Source: Terebella lapidaria (taxonomy: Eukaryota; Annelida; Polychaeta; Terebellida; Terebellidae). Taken from it: a stretch of 64,000 nt of DNA. The stretch spans positions 3,286,001 through 3,350,000 of the forward strand of contig OX424564.1 of NCBI GenBank assembly GCA_949152475.1, read 5' to 3'. Made by a program: the position numbers and the translations under genes. Shown here one piece after another: positions 22,801 to 36,100 of the stretch; position 1 is the stretch's first letter, and the number at the start of each line of letters is the position of its first letter. The notes beneath the pieces were generated by a model. That model saw nothing but the letters and a program-made list of their open reading frames with translations. It had not been told where the DNA came from and made no database searches.

Positions 22801-25325
22801 TAGATCATAGGCTGGGCGAGAAATTGGGCGGTCAGATCGGTGATAGTTATTATTTCGTCTTGGAGGAGCTGTTCTCAAACAAACCTTAATGTATATCATG
22901 AAATACGTTTAGACCTCCTATGAGTAAACTGTACTTACAGGATCGATTTTAACTCAGAATAATTATGACACGAAACATACAAAGGTGATTTGTTTTACCT
23001 CCGCCTCCACCACCGCCGCCTCCGCCTGGAAAAGAGATTACAGAGTCAAAAGAAAGTCCCAATGTTTCAGCCATCTACCTTGAGAATTAGTATGTAAAAG
23101 TGACATGAACGACGATTTTCAGAAAAAAAAACACAAATGATAGAATCGCGCTTACCTCCGCCGCCGCCACCGCCGCCGCGGCCAGAACTAGAGCTGCTGG
23201 AAGATGTTCCTGACCCCTTGGATGAGCTCTTGGAGCTCTTGGAACTCTTGGATGAGCTCTTAGAACTCTTAGAGGAAGAATTCTTGGATGAGTTGTTCGA
23301 TGAAGACTTAGAACTTTTACCAGATGAGCTTGAAGAACTACTAGATCCCTTTGAACTCTTAGAGCTCTTAGAACTGGAGCTGGAGCTGGAGTCGTCACTG
23401 CCTGCAACGAGCCATCATATCACCAGAAAAGTTCTAATTATATTTGTTTTGTTTTTATTTGATGTTTGTGAATCAAATAATTCCGGCGCTACATACCTCC
23501 GCCACCCAAAATAATAGGAGAAGCGATAGCTAAACGTTTTTGTTTCAGATAATATAGTCAAAACAAGCCACAAATCCATAGGACAAATCAATAACTTGGA
23601 ATCGTTGTAATTGACTTCAAATTGCTCATAAATTGAGCTTATATCGATGCCATTTTCATACCCTAAGTTCGGCTGAAAAAGTATATACGACGGTCAACTT
23701 ACCTCCTCCTCCTCCGCCGCCGCCGCCGCCGCCACCTCCAGCTGTCAATAGATAGAGCATCGTCGGAATACCATCTCACATCAATACATTATATTTGTTC
23801 ATTGGTGGGATACTGTACATCCATTATCCATACACAGATGCTGTCATGTAACGCCAATTACGCCATCTTACCACAGCTGTTCTCGCAGTCGGTCTCTGAC
23901 GTGAAGCAGTTGTCCCCGGAGCAGCAGCGGCCCGAGTCAAGCTGGTAACAACACCTGGATCCCGTGTCGTAGTAGTAGTACTCGCCACTGTCACAGCACT
24001 GGTCCAGGTCAGCGTCCCCCGCACACCGTCCGGACAGCCGTTCGCCTCGGTCGTACCGGTCTGTAGCAGAGTAGTCTTGGCTTAATACGAGAGTTTGATA
24101 CGAGTAAGAGGCCTCCCTGCTTCTGAATGATCATGTACCATTGTCTAACTATGGTCTCTAGGCACTTTCTATGCACTTTTGCCAATGAGGGAGTGACCTT
24201 CTGACATTGGAGTTCTAGTCACACACACCCTCCTCCCCCTCCAACCTCCTCTCAGAAGTAGTAATCATCTGTTCTTGGTAAATACAGCATGGGTAAACCT
24301 TATCAGCAATTGGAACCATGTCATTTTGTAAAACATCTAATGGATTATTCAGATCTTTATTCGAATCAAATCAGTTTTGTTTTAGGAATCGGTGGGAGAT
24401 GTGTGCATTAGTCTGTTTATCAATAATAACCTGACCAGACAACTCGTTGTGGTGGATAATTCACTGTTGAATCATTATGGCCACAATGACAGTCGCTGAT
24501 ACTCGGCGGTTCCTTGCCACGACTACTGGATGTCGCAATAACTACACTAAATCTCATTCAGAATCGTTGTTGTGGTCGCTACACTCACCCTCGCAGTTGG
24601 TCAGGCAGTCGGCGCGGCTGGAGAAGACGTTAGTGTCGCGACAGCAGCCTGTGCCCGAGGGGTAGCGCACACAGCGGCATGCCTCGGCGTCCCAGTACCA
24701 GCGGTCACACGTCCGCGCCGTGGTGGTCGGCGGGTCGCTACACTCGTCTGTTAGGGAAATCTCGCCCTTAACTAATTGTAGTCAACGTTATTACGAATAA
24801 TATTTTCGAAAAACAAAACACTTATGGCCTTTAATTCCACGAAGCGCATGCGTAATCACTGCTAAGCTTGGGTGAAGGGATTATCGACCCTAAAAATGAA
24901 CAAATAGGCTCCGCCTAAAAATAACACATATTCATAATTACCGTATGTGGCGAACACCCCGTGAAGTGCTTATAGAAAAGAAAAAATAATACAATTAATG
25001 CTATTACATATATGCAATTATGTATTTTTGAATTTTGATGTAGTCTTCGTTTGCTTGACAAGCAATATATTATGTAGACCTGTGCTATGCTGGTTGATGC
25101 AGGCCTATTGTTTGATAATACACCTGCTCAGGATTATATCAGTAGAAGTTTGTTAACTATCTATAATTGATGTTGAAATGGATCAGGATAATCCTGAATC
25201 GATCGGCCTATAGTATGGTAGATCTATGTGTTTTGTTTGATGTTTTTTTCTCCGTACACAGTTTCAGACGATGGATGATACATACCCACCAGGAGGGCGA
25301 GAGTTAGACTCAGCCCTCTCAGCAT
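19868..25325 (-). CDS. Secreted Kunitz-pair protein with poly-Gly, Ser/Lys and Thr/Pro blocks (paralogue A)
   Basis: Complete hand-built model, 14 coding exons, 2106 nt, 701 residues. In transcript order: signal peptide 25286-25325; KA 24589-24747; KB 23872-24060; Gly 23703-23741; Ser/Lys 23156-23401; Gly 22999-23025; Gly 22649-22678; KA 22296-22454; KB 21936-22124; Gly 21602-21664; Ser/Lys 21075-21440; KA 20771-20935; KB 20270-20458; Thr/Pro tail 19868-20112 with TAG at 19868-19870. Every intron is phase 1. The signal peptide is MLRGLSLTLALLV. KA and KB are Kunitz/BPTI-like folds with extra cysteines: KA has WYWD, YP.GTGCC and N.F, while KB has CCDS.YYYYD, CCSG.NCF and C...C. The tail repeats TTTT with Pro or Leu, which is mucin-like and O-glycosylatable. 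An extracellular matrix, tube, shell or adhesive role is inference; protease inhibition is uncertain because the reactive-site positions are altered. Confidence 0.82.
20459..20492 (-). other. Tandemly duplicated splice acceptor in front of the last KB exon
   Basis: The phrase 'atcatgttccagccccgta' (minus strand) occurs twice 22 bp apart, so two 'ttccag' acceptors precede this exon. Using the upstream one would add 22 nt and bring a stop codon into frame. The downstream acceptor (exon start 20458) keeps phase 1 and the 189-nt exon length. Confidence 0.75.
21075..21440 (-). other. Ser/Lys-rich exon (121 codons) of paralogue A
   Basis: Encodes almost only Ser, Lys and Thr with some Gly, in repeats such as SSSKSKSSSKTSS. 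Repetition of the DNA 'ctcatcaaagacttcatc' shows expansion by slippage or unequal exchange. Such blocks are highly charged and phosphorylatable, comparable in style to matrix and adhesive proteins. The opposite strand is also open but reads a meaningless Leu/Asp/Glu series. Confidence 0.85.
21602..21664 (-). other. Poly-Gly exon (18 Gly, then Asp-Gly)
   Basis: A 63-nt phase 1-1 exon between a KB exon and a Ser/Lys exon. Together with the exons at 23703-23741 (12 Gly), 22999-23025 (8 Gly) and 22649-22678 (8 of 9 residues Gly), it shows mini-exons that each add a glycine block without shifting the frame. Confidence 0.85.
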
Positions 25326-25625
25326 CCTGAGTTATGTTTACTCTGTAGAAGGAGAGACATCAGATCGCAATAATCAAAACTTATATATATTATTGTAAAA
25401 AGAAATGATTCGATTTAAAAAGTATTCTTACTAACACCTTCGGCATAATCATAACATTTAGTACTTCTTTTTTTTTTAGCACAATCGTATACTAAATATA
25501 TTTACTAACCTACACAAGATTTCAGAAATTTTGAGATGGTTTGGCGCCTGACCACGATGAAATCCTCTAGGTTCTAGGATCAAGTCCTCCTCCAGACCGC
25601 CTCATCCCAGCGACCTATATACTCC
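25265..25625 (-). promoter_or_regulatory. Promoter and 5' UTR exon of paralogue A
   Basis: On the minus strand a TATA box (TATATAGG, about 25614-25621) is followed ~30 bp on by a probable start near 25588. A non-coding exon then ends with donor TAG|GTTAGT at 25510/25509. The acceptor 'tctccttctacag' at about 25345 opens the exon carrying ATG at 25325-25323. I infer this from spacing and splice consensus only. Confidence 0.55.
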
Positions 25626-26059
25626 TCGTCTGCAGGTCATTACCTTAGCGGAGACAGCTTCCTCATCAGCCTAGCACAATACCAAACCACGCAATATTAC
25701 CCGCGATTATCATTAGCAGTAATATTTCAGCACACTCAGTCATTTCTGACGGGGAACCTGCCAATGGGGACAAAGCGTCAAGGTCGCTACTGACCGACTG
25801 AAAACAGCTGTGGAAGAATATAGACTCAAAACTTCGGAAGCCTCTCTGAAATCTTTCATCGAATTCATTGAATCATGAAATTTATCAAAGACGACATTCA
25901 TATTCTCTTGAAAGAAACGTTGTCGTCAATTCTAGCACTACACTGAACAAACCCTTGAGAAACTAGTATTTGACACCATTAATGATAATATACAGCGGGA
26001 AGAATTAGCCTCGATACCTATTACTGGTAGTCTAGCGGAAGCGGAAGAGGTCTGGTGTT

Positions 26060-26620
26060 GTTAGATTACCGAACCTTTGGCTCGATAATCTATTGGCATG
26101 ACGTTACGTCCGGCGTTACGTCCGGCGTCCGTCTGTCATATTTTTTTTCTTCTCAGTTTACGGTCGAGTCATTTTGTAGTTTTGCACAAAAGTGCCTAGA
26201 ACTATATCAAGAGGGGCATGTTTTATATATTTTTTATTATTTTCGGATTTCTTTTTCAAAATGGCGGCCATTTTCGACGAAAAGCGGCCAATATTCGTAT
26301 TTTTTTAAATCAAAAACTTCGTGATTAGTCTTAAGATTTTCGTTTCAAAACATGCTACTTGGGGGTCCTTGACAGTGTGTATAAAGATAGAGTGCCTTGA
26401 AATGCTTGAAATGCCCGAAATCCAGACTCACAAGGACCGAAAAGGCTTAAATTTCTTCTTTTTTTTTTTTGGCTGTTTTCTCGAAATCTATCTGTTCAGT
26501 TTTGATATTCTTATTTCAGAACATGGTAATTGGGATCTTTGACATTGTGTATTAAGATTGATTGCTTGAAACGCTCGAAATCTAGGCTAAAAGGGCGGAA
26601 TAAGCCCAACACAGTTTTTG
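26060..26620. repeat. MITE-like repeat fragment ('taccgaacctttggctcgat' end)
   Basis: Begins with a degenerate version of the 'ttaccggaccttt' palindrome, then 'cgtccggcgtccgtctgtc' and 'aaaatggcggccattttcga'. It is related to the copies at 7.64, 18.45 and 51.9 kb. Confidence 0.7.
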
Positions 26621-28700
26621 GCGTTACCTGAAATTTGTATTAAATTGGCTAAAATACTTGTAGATAGAGCTTATATTTGTATCATTCATATGCAAATTCA
26701 TATGAATCACATCCATATTTTGTGTCACATTGAAGTTCACAAAGATGAGCTTGATTGATAAATCTCAAGGTCATATGTCAACTGCAATGCTTAAAACCAA
26801 AATAGTCCGCTAAGCTACTGGCTCAACTTTTTGCATAGATAGAGAAGAGATGGACTGCAAAGGCTGATATCTCAATCTCTGTTTGTAGTTGATGAGCTTC
26901 TGGTCAGCGGAAGAGGGAATATTTTACTTCCGTTGTCAACGTTTTCCATAGTTCAACCTTGACACTAAACCACTAAAAACCGGAAATCAAAACCCCTCTT
27001 CCCCGGGTCGCAACCCTGAGGTCACTGAGTGCGAGTTGGCAGGCATGTCTTCCATCTACATGGTTTTTTTGTAACCTTGAAAACCAGCAACGCTCTCGCC
27101 AGTGTGCAGTCTATTGCAATGTGTTCTCTGTTGGCCATTTCCTCCAACCATTCTGGGATCCCACGTGATTCAAGTCGAGAATTCATGACGGGTATCACAC
27201 AAGGGCGGGGAGTGTACAACCTTTCTGAAACAACCTATTTCTCATCCTTTTGGTCATAGGTGTTCATGTATGGTTCATGAATACTTGTATCTTTGAAATT
27301 CCGCAATTGTGCCTGGCACTGGACTTGAGATTGGATACAGACAGGTTATGATCGCTTTGAACTTGAAATTGGTTCCATTACACGCAGGTAGAGCGGGGGA
27401 GAGTTAAGAGTTATTAGACCCGCTAAGCGGGTAAATGCCATTGCACTTTTTGCACATTAAATACTACGAATCGATACGTATAAACTCCAAAGTTTCTGAA
27501 TATGAAACTTAACCAGATGAAATTTAACCATATAATGATGGAAACTGAATGCCTTGCATGTAATGAACCAGTGTGTTCACTTAATTGACCATCAGTTGTC
27601 AAGGTGCATTATCAGTCGTATAGGAGTGTGAACATTTAATCCCAAGCATATCAGGCACCATGAATATAACAAGTACACTGGTTCCTAGATTAGGTTATAG
27701 AACATTGTATTGTAGAGATGTTTCACATCAAAATGGGCGGAAACATATTTTGTTTCGGAACTACAAGCCGTAACTACATGCAGTTTGTCGTAACTAAAAC
27801 ATGTATGATCCTCCAAGAATGAATTTCCGTGGACTACATCTCCTATACCAAAGAAATCATGTGTAAATAATAAATCATGTGTATATTGTCAATCTTCCCT
27901 GCATTTCTATTCGACATCAATATATGTTGTTAAAACACATGACCTTTAACTGACTAGAATATATCCGAACTCTTATCGACCAACAGGTGTCGAATAGAAA
28001 ACATTTTAAGTATTTTCAAGTGACAAGTTTATACACATGTTATCGGAAATCATATCAGCACAGTCGAATACTCCATTTATTTTTTCGTGTACTTCTGCAG
28101 ATATAAACCTATATCACATGTGAGCAGGTTCAGTAAGCGGATCATTGGAGCAAGGGAAGCATGCAAAACAAACTGTACCAGGTGTGTAGACTTCCCGTCA
28201 CACTGTGAACAAGGCGATCGATCCACTGAGTCTGAACACTCGACCTTCATAATCGTCTCCTGTACCGTGCGCAATTTTCCACAAGAAATAATACATTCTG
28301 TTGTCTATCTTTGCACAAGCATGACTTGAATGTCTACGAAGATGGTTTGCACTAGAGATGATTGATGTCTCACTTCGACCACTTGCGACCCACCAACAGA
28401 CTCTTGTAGTGCACGGAAATGATTCATTACACAGAACAGCTCATAATTAGTCTTCTACATATATGTAGCTTAGGATGTGAAAGTAATGCTGTTTTCTGAT
28501 ATCTCATTGCGCGTGAAAATAAAACAGACAGAAAATTCCCGTTAAAATTCCCGCAGATAAAATTCCCGCAGATAAAATTAGACATTAATGATGCCTTGGG
28601 GCATTATGTGTGAAGTTCTATTCTCACCTGGCACATTCCTAACATTTGTATAGAACATGAAGACTCCGAGTTTATTGTTCAACCGACATAGCCATCTGAC
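26620..28700. other. Intergenic region between the two Kunitz genes
   Basis: No domain, splice-consistent exon or clear repeat is recognised. Short open frames near 27029 and 28087 show no recognisable domain or splice context. Confidence 0.4.
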
Positions 28701-28719
28701 ATCGTTGTCCAGGGCGACT

Positions 28720-29345
28720 ATTCTGAAAATAACCACCGTTCTGTCAAAGTAAAGCCAAAGTCAAAGTACACCCAAAGTACCCCCAAAAGCTTGTTTGTCT
28801 AGGGCTACGAGTTCGGAACACGTCCGTTTCGCTTTGCGACGCAGTTTCTGAGGTATCGAAGAAAATGAAAAATTCCTATTCTGCAGAAAAAATTTAAGCC
28901 AAGGTTAAACTTCACCTGACATATCCGTTAGACATCTAGGGCCACGAGTCCTTGTAAATAAAATAAAGTCTTTTCGCAATTACGACGCACGCTTTCCAAG
29001 TTATCGATGGAAATGGAGAATGCTGATTCACCCAAAAAAAATCAGGTCCAGATAAGACATGCTTGTCTAGGGGCACAAGTCTGAAAGGAACGTCCGTCTC
29101 GCTCTACAACGCACCGTTTCCGAGGTATCCACGGAAATTAAAAATGCTGACACAGTAAGAAATTTCAGGTCAAGGTCAAAATTCATTCTCAACACTCAAT
29201 ACATGATTCTCGATACATGATGTTTGGGGCACCGAGTCCGAAAATGACGTTTGTTTCGCTCTATGGCGCACCGTTTCCGAGATATCAAAATAAAATTAAA
29301 TACCAAAAATACCGACGAAATTTAAGGTCACGGTCAAAGTTCATA
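28720..29345. repeat. Diverged tandem repeat, ~130-150-bp unit, four copies
   Basis: Each unit carries variants of 'ctagggcacgagtc', 'cgtccgtttcgctctacgac', 'gcaccgtttccgaggtatc' and 'aaatttcaggtcaaggtc'. It has the style of the region's dispersed MITE bodies. Confidence 0.75.
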
Positions 29346-29474
29346 AGAAATATCCCAAGAAATTTACTCCAAAATTTCTTCTGCCCAAAAGTTCTTCTGC
29401 GTTTATCCACTCCAACAACAACAAAAAAACACAATGTAATTAAATTCATGGACGTCACATGTATTTCTGACTAA

Positions 29475-29850
29475 TCACAAATGATTTATGATAAGCACAA
29501 ACATTTGCGATGAGTCACAATTTATTTCTGAAGAGTCACAAATTATTACTGACGGAGCACCAATATTTGTGACGCATCACCAATGATTTCTGATGCAGCA
29601 CAAATATTACTGAAGTGTCACAAATTATTTCTGACGCAGCACAAATATTTGTGACGCATCACAAATGATTTCTGACGCAGCACAAATATTTGTAATGCAT
29701 CTCAAATGATATCTGATGCGTCACAAATGATTTCTGATGCATCACAAATAATTCTAATGCGTCACAAATGAATTCTGATGCAGCACAAATATTTCTGATG
29801 CGTCACAATATTCCTGATGCGTCACAAATGATGTGTGATCTCTCTTGGCA
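29475..29850. repeat. Minisatellite of ~21-bp CACAAAT units
   Basis: About 17 copies of units such as 'gatgcgtcacaaatgatttc' with a variant 'gacgcagcacaaatatttgt'. The array ends ~270 bp downstream of the paralogue B polyadenylation signal. Confidence 0.9.
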
Positions 29851-30118
29851 GAATCAGTCGAAATCGATACCACCACGCAGATACAAGAGTAAAATCACTG
29901 TTGTGAAAACACACAACCAATTCCACTGTCTACAAACCTTTACAAATCTCACATTACATTTGCTAAACTGTACAAATCTGACTCCATCGAAAATTGGATA
30001 ATAGAACTTCTAACTCTGACTCAGCATCAAAAGTGTGAAAGTTGGAACACTTTTATTTCAATATCATACAGAGCAATACAAAAAACAAAGAAGCACATTT
30101 GCATTTTAAACTGATACC

Positions 30119-30124
30119 TTTATT
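30119..30124 (-). terminator. Polyadenylation signal AATAAA of paralogue B
   Basis: AATAAA on the minus strand, 50 nt after the proposed stop codon (30174-30176). It supports the position of the last exon. Confidence 0.6.
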
Positions 30125-30173
30125 ATCATTCATTTTTACATGTTGTTCACGTCATCTAATCATTCACGACGGT

Positions 30174-33100
30174 TCAGGCTGAAAATATTAACATACAATT
30201 ATATTATTAGTTGTGCTATTACATATTTAGAGTTGTCTTCCAGCTTGTAAGTCCACGTTACCACCAGGCTTGAATGTACCTGTCACTACTCCACTCTCCT
30301 AACTATAACTAATGGGCCTACTATAAATACAAGATTCATAACTCACGGCAAACTTCCTCGCAGGCCGCGAGGGTCTTGAAGCAATTGTTCCCTGAGCAGC
30401 ATTGATCATCGCTGATCTTGACACAACACTTGGAGGTCGTGTCATAGCGGTAGTAAGCTTCACTGTCACAGCAGGGACTCAGGTCTACCGCCTCTGTACA
30501 CTCGGGATCCAATGGCTCGTTACTAGTGTGTTGGTCTGTCAATATGAAGTACACTAATAAACATTCGAATTACATTCAACAGTTGGTAAGAAATCATCAG
30601 GGAAATAAACGATATTCGCTCACAAATAGATCGTATTTAGTTAGAGTCTCCGAGATCCTAAGGAATTTGACCTTGAAACAGGTAGCATCAGTTGCACATT
30701 GACAACGTCCCTACGGAATTTTATAAATTTCTTCCATGGATTGTTGTTGGTATGTGTGATTCACTTTCAAGTCTGGAAAGTTGATCCTGAGAAAAGGTAT
30801 ATTTTTCCCCTTGCTCTACCATGTCAATAACTCACGTTCACATCTGCTGAGACAGTCATTCTTGGTTTCAAACACATTGGTGTCCTTGCAGCAGCTGGCC
30901 TCCTCTGGGTACTCGACACAGAGACATTTGACTTGGTCGTAGTACCACCTCCAGCAGGCGCGGGCCCAGGTGTTCGGCATCATGGTGCAGTCCTGATCAT
31001 CTGAGGAGGGAAAGCGATAAACAATGCTCACTGATTGATCAACCACATTCAACACAGGGTGAATGAATACTAATGAATGACAAGGGTGTTGGATACAATC
31101 AGAGACCATCCACGTTACTATCACAGCCATAAATCCCCACGTTGATAACCACATTTATGCATCAATAATTAGAAATCAAGAAAAAATCATTTATATTGTA
31201 GGAGTTACGAAAATCTCAAATAGACGGATGTACATGCATACATCGATCTATCACCATAAGTATAGCATGGTTTTAACGATGACAAAAACCAAGGAGAAGT
31301 TCTGGAATTGATTCAAATCTTGGCCACATACTCAAGAGCTCATGATACAATTAATATAACAAAATCGCGAACAGAATATGGCAATAAATCACCCTGCACC
31401 CAGTAATCAAAACACACACACAAAATCATTTTGAATACCATTCAAATTGGAAATTTAAAAAAAATGTTTGCAATGCATATGGCATATCGACTAAAGCTAC
31501 ACAAATATATCTAATTATCGTCAGTTATGCATTGACTTCATGAAAGGTTTAAAATATCCTTCAAGTTTTCTGGAAGGATTAATAAACCAAAAATTTTATG
31601 TTAATATGAAAGCGCCAATATGATTGATCGTACTTTTACTGCTTGATGATGAAGAATTCCTGCTGTTCCTGGAGTTCCGAGAATTTCTGGAGTTGCTGGA
31701 TGAGGAATTCCTGCTGTTCCTGGAGTTCCGAGAATTTCTGGAGTTGCTGGATGAGGAATTCCTGCTGTTCCTGGAGTTCCGAGAATTTCTGGAGTTGCTG
31801 GATGAGGAATCCCTGCTGTTCCTGGAGTTCCGAGAATTTCTGGAGTTGCTGGACGCGGAATTCCTGCTGTTCCTGGAATTCCGAGAATTTCTGGAGTTGC
31901 TGGATGAGGAATTCCTGCTGTTCCTGGAGTTCCGAGAATTTCTGGAGTTGCTGGACGAGGAATTCCTGCTGTTCCTGGAATTCCGAGAATTTCTGGAGTT
32001 GCTGGATGAGGAAATCCTGCTGTTCCTTGAGTTCCGAGAATTTCTGGAGTTGCGGGATGAGGAATTTCTGGATTTTCGTGACGAAGAAGTATTGCTGTTG
32101 GATGAGGAAGAACTGGAACTGTCATTCCCTCCAGCTGTAACAATATAGTGATATATTTTTATTTCTAAATAATGGTATACACTTCAATAGCTCCACGTTT
32201 ATAAATAGGTCATACCTGTGCTGCATCGTTTGATAATTTCTTAATCTTCAGTAATTCGCTATAATTATTTCAGAAACCAAAAAGTGGTAACGTAAGCAGA
32301 TGACATTTGACTGATTTTCAACCCCAGGGAATGACAAGAGATTTTGGTTATGAGACCATTTATCTTATACGAATTGAAGGCAAATTGACCAAGAAATAAA
32401 CGAAAATTTTCAGAAAATATGTCATGATCATAGATGGAGTGAATTTACCTTCATAATTTTCACCTTTTCAGCGAATACTTAAGTTCTGGATATCCCGATT
32501 TCCGCACGTTTTGTTCCGCTTGAGGTTACGACCTTTGAGTTTATCATGATGATCAGCATACATGTTAAGGGGTTGTTACCCTCGCCATATTTTAGTCAGT
32601 GATGCGCACTGAATATTTTTGAAAATGTTTTTTCTTGAAGAAATGAACACATATTTCACATAAATGTAATATTATCATGTTAATAACTAATTTAAAGCAT
32701 TTTACGCGCAGTTATTATGCATCTTATGTTAAAATTGGTGAAATTGACTACCAAAATTTCGGGACATCCGTTCTTGTGGAAAGAGTCGACTACGAATGTT
32801 CCAAGTATTTTTCTGAGCATTACTACATATGCTAGTTTATGAGCCGAGAAATATTTTTTTGAAATTCAAATCCATTGCATCACAAATGATTTTTGAAGTT
32901 CAGACATTTATTGACAACTGAAAATTTTTCCCAAGTGGCCAGCACAGGCACTATTTTTTAACCCTTCAAGACACTGCCACAGTGAGAGGGAGACTTCAAT
33001 ATCATATGCTCCACTGTGCACACTTCACACTGGCTTTTACATGTAGACTGCTACATGCTAGGGCTTCTGTGTGCATTGGGCCATGACACTACTCAATTCA

Positions 33101-36100
33101 CCTGATCAATGCAAATAATAACCCGTATTTCCAAAGTGACAGTTATAAGTTTAAAACTTCTGGGGAAGTAACATCTTCTTGCATTTGGCATAATTCATAA
33201 CACTCTGTGTTCATCAAATAACTAACAGTACATGTATGTATTCACTGACCCTATTGTGCATAATGCTTGTGTCTATGCATACAAAGAACACAAACCCCAA
33301 GCTAGATACAGGATACATCCTGATCCCAATAACATGTAAATGTAAATATCACCAGGCTTTTGATTCATTGTCATCATGATTACATGTGACATTAAATTAT
33401 CATTATTGCACATGGGTTGTTTCAACATAATTGATGTGAAATTCACACAGTGGTAGCATTTTATTAGTACAATTCATGAGTTATGAATTGGAGCACTTCA
33501 TCTTTTGACATACATGGATCACAGGTATGATATCAAACATACCAGACAAGAAATGTCATGAATAAATAGTGTATTTGGTAGTATACTCCTTATCCATATG
33601 TTTATCTTACAAAGTTTGTACATAGAAGGTAAACAAGAACAAAATAAATCAAATATAATAACAATCAAAAAGATTGTGAATTTATCATAATTGGCAAATA
33701 ATATTGCACATGGCCACTTAATACACTGCCATTGAAATCTTCATAATGTATTTCTGACCTACACATGTGTATTAATAACAAATTTTTGATACATACAATG
33801 TGTTGGCCACTTTATCGATTAAAATATAAAATATGGAAATATAATTAATTGGCCATTGAATCCCCAAATTGCTGTTGTATAAGATATCCAATTGTGTTAT
33901 AGTGACAATACAATACCCAAAATGGTGGTGTGCAATTCTGTACAGGTTTTTCAGAATCACAGATCCAACATGCACTTAATTTGAATTTATATATATATTG
34001 TTTTAATATACATGTATATATTGGTGCAAACTTTAAAACACAAGTTGTTGTTATGCTTTGACATCCATATTGTTGGCCAACTGAATGATTGCTCCTGGGT
34101 GCCTGTCATTGGGGGATCAGTCAAGTGGTGTGGAGCTGCTATTGCCTGTCTTCTGATTGAGACTTGAACCAGGATTTATGGAGCTTCTGGTTGTGTTGTC
34201 TTCTGGCTGAGCTGTCAGGAAAGTGGTGTGGAGTTGTCAGCAACATCTGGAGTCATCTGGAGTCAGAAAAATATGAGATGATGGATTTGTCAGATGGCAC
34301 TCTATTATGTTGCTGATACCAATCACATTGCCTTGAATTGATCATTGGAATATTACAATCAAGTAAACTTCTTGATTTAGAGAAATATATATATGTTGGT
34401 GATATGAATAACTCATATAGCTGCTTATTGATAATTACCTCATATACTTGTGCCAATCAGGGCACCTAATTTAAATTTCTTGACATACATATAGATATAC
34501 ATCTACATACAGTTTCATTTTGTCATCGAGATGTATTTAACCACGAACTTATGGAATAGGTACTCATAGATACTTGATCAGTGTTGATAGAGACGGGGCT
34601 CCAATTACAGAATGCTTAAATTACGTGTACGTACCTGAACAAATATAGTATTATATTACCTATTTGTGAAAATGAACTCCCAATGTGCAAGAAGGGTTGA
34701 AAGAGGGTTAATAATCCGCCCCAGGGCATGTGCTCGACGATTTTCCGTGTGGTTCCATGCGATCACTGACCGAGACTGGACTTGAGCAGCTAGTGAGTAT
34801 TGCTCTTCACATTGAACTCAAAACCCTGTGCACGGATTTCAACGGATTTCTCACCGGAGCGAATACAAACTCACGTGGTGAGCGATATGTCAGTTATCGT
34901 CTGGAAACATGGTTTTCAGTGTTTGTCATTCCCCGATCTACAACAATTCTTTGTCTATGAACTAATATGTCTTCGATTATGTACATATTTCTGGGATTAC
35001 CTCCGTCATATGCCGATATACATGCATAACACATGGGACTGTTGGTGCCTCGCGGGAAAACATTTGGAGACGAAGCTACCGAATCTCATAGTCGCAAAAT
35101 ATGGTCTTCTCAACCGAAGGAAATATTCCGAGGATGACCGCTACCAATTGATATCACAAAACACATGTGATGTGTCGTACTGCGAACATTTTCTGCCGTA
35201 GTCCCGTTCAGTATTCAGAAAGTGGATTATTTGGTGTGATCAATGGACTATACAGATTACCAGAATCGACATGACCAAAGATAAGTCTCGCGTAAGGATA
35301 CATTAAACTTTGACCTGGGAAATAGGTAAACACGATTTCGTGGCACCTGACGTTGAAAGTAGCCGATGTTCAGACTCAATTTTACGGGGGAAAACGCATT
35401 GTCACATAGCTTTTGATAGCTCGTTATGGAGTCTACGATGTACCAATCCCAAGTATGTCCGCTATTCTTTGAAAATCATCAAAATAATAGATGATATTTC
35501 AAGTCTGTGTGTTGTCCAAATCCACGTGATATTTTGAAAAAGGCGCACTTCGTAAATGTGTCAAAGACAGTCGGGCATTTTGTGACAAATGTAGGCGGTA
35601 AATTCGAAAAGTAATTCTCGGCTCATAGACACTGACTGCTCCACTATGTAAAAAGTCGATGTATTCTAAAGATTACGTGGTTGATATTGAGAACGGATGT
35701 ACCAACTTTATCGTTATGATCCGGAATGATCCAGACGTTTCAGGTCGAAGATTGTATTTTTCTAAAACAAGAAAATGACTCCTCTATTCACTCCAACTGC
35801 AAAAAGTCACTTCGGACTACCAGAAGTTTTATGACAAATGCTCAGATTTTGTATGCGGTACTAAAGTCGTGAAATTTACTGCCAACAATCGGCAGGGTTT
35901 CACCATCTTAATTGCAACCTGGCTTCACCTTGTGTTCTTGATATCTCATAATCCTAAAACAACGACTTCCAAATTTTGCACTCATGTGATGATTGGAGAT
36001 TTTGATTCTGACAACCATCGGTCATACACCTTGTGATTAGGCATTGTTCAGGGGAGAAGAAAAATGGTTTTGTAAATTATTCTGGATCAGAACGAAAGTA

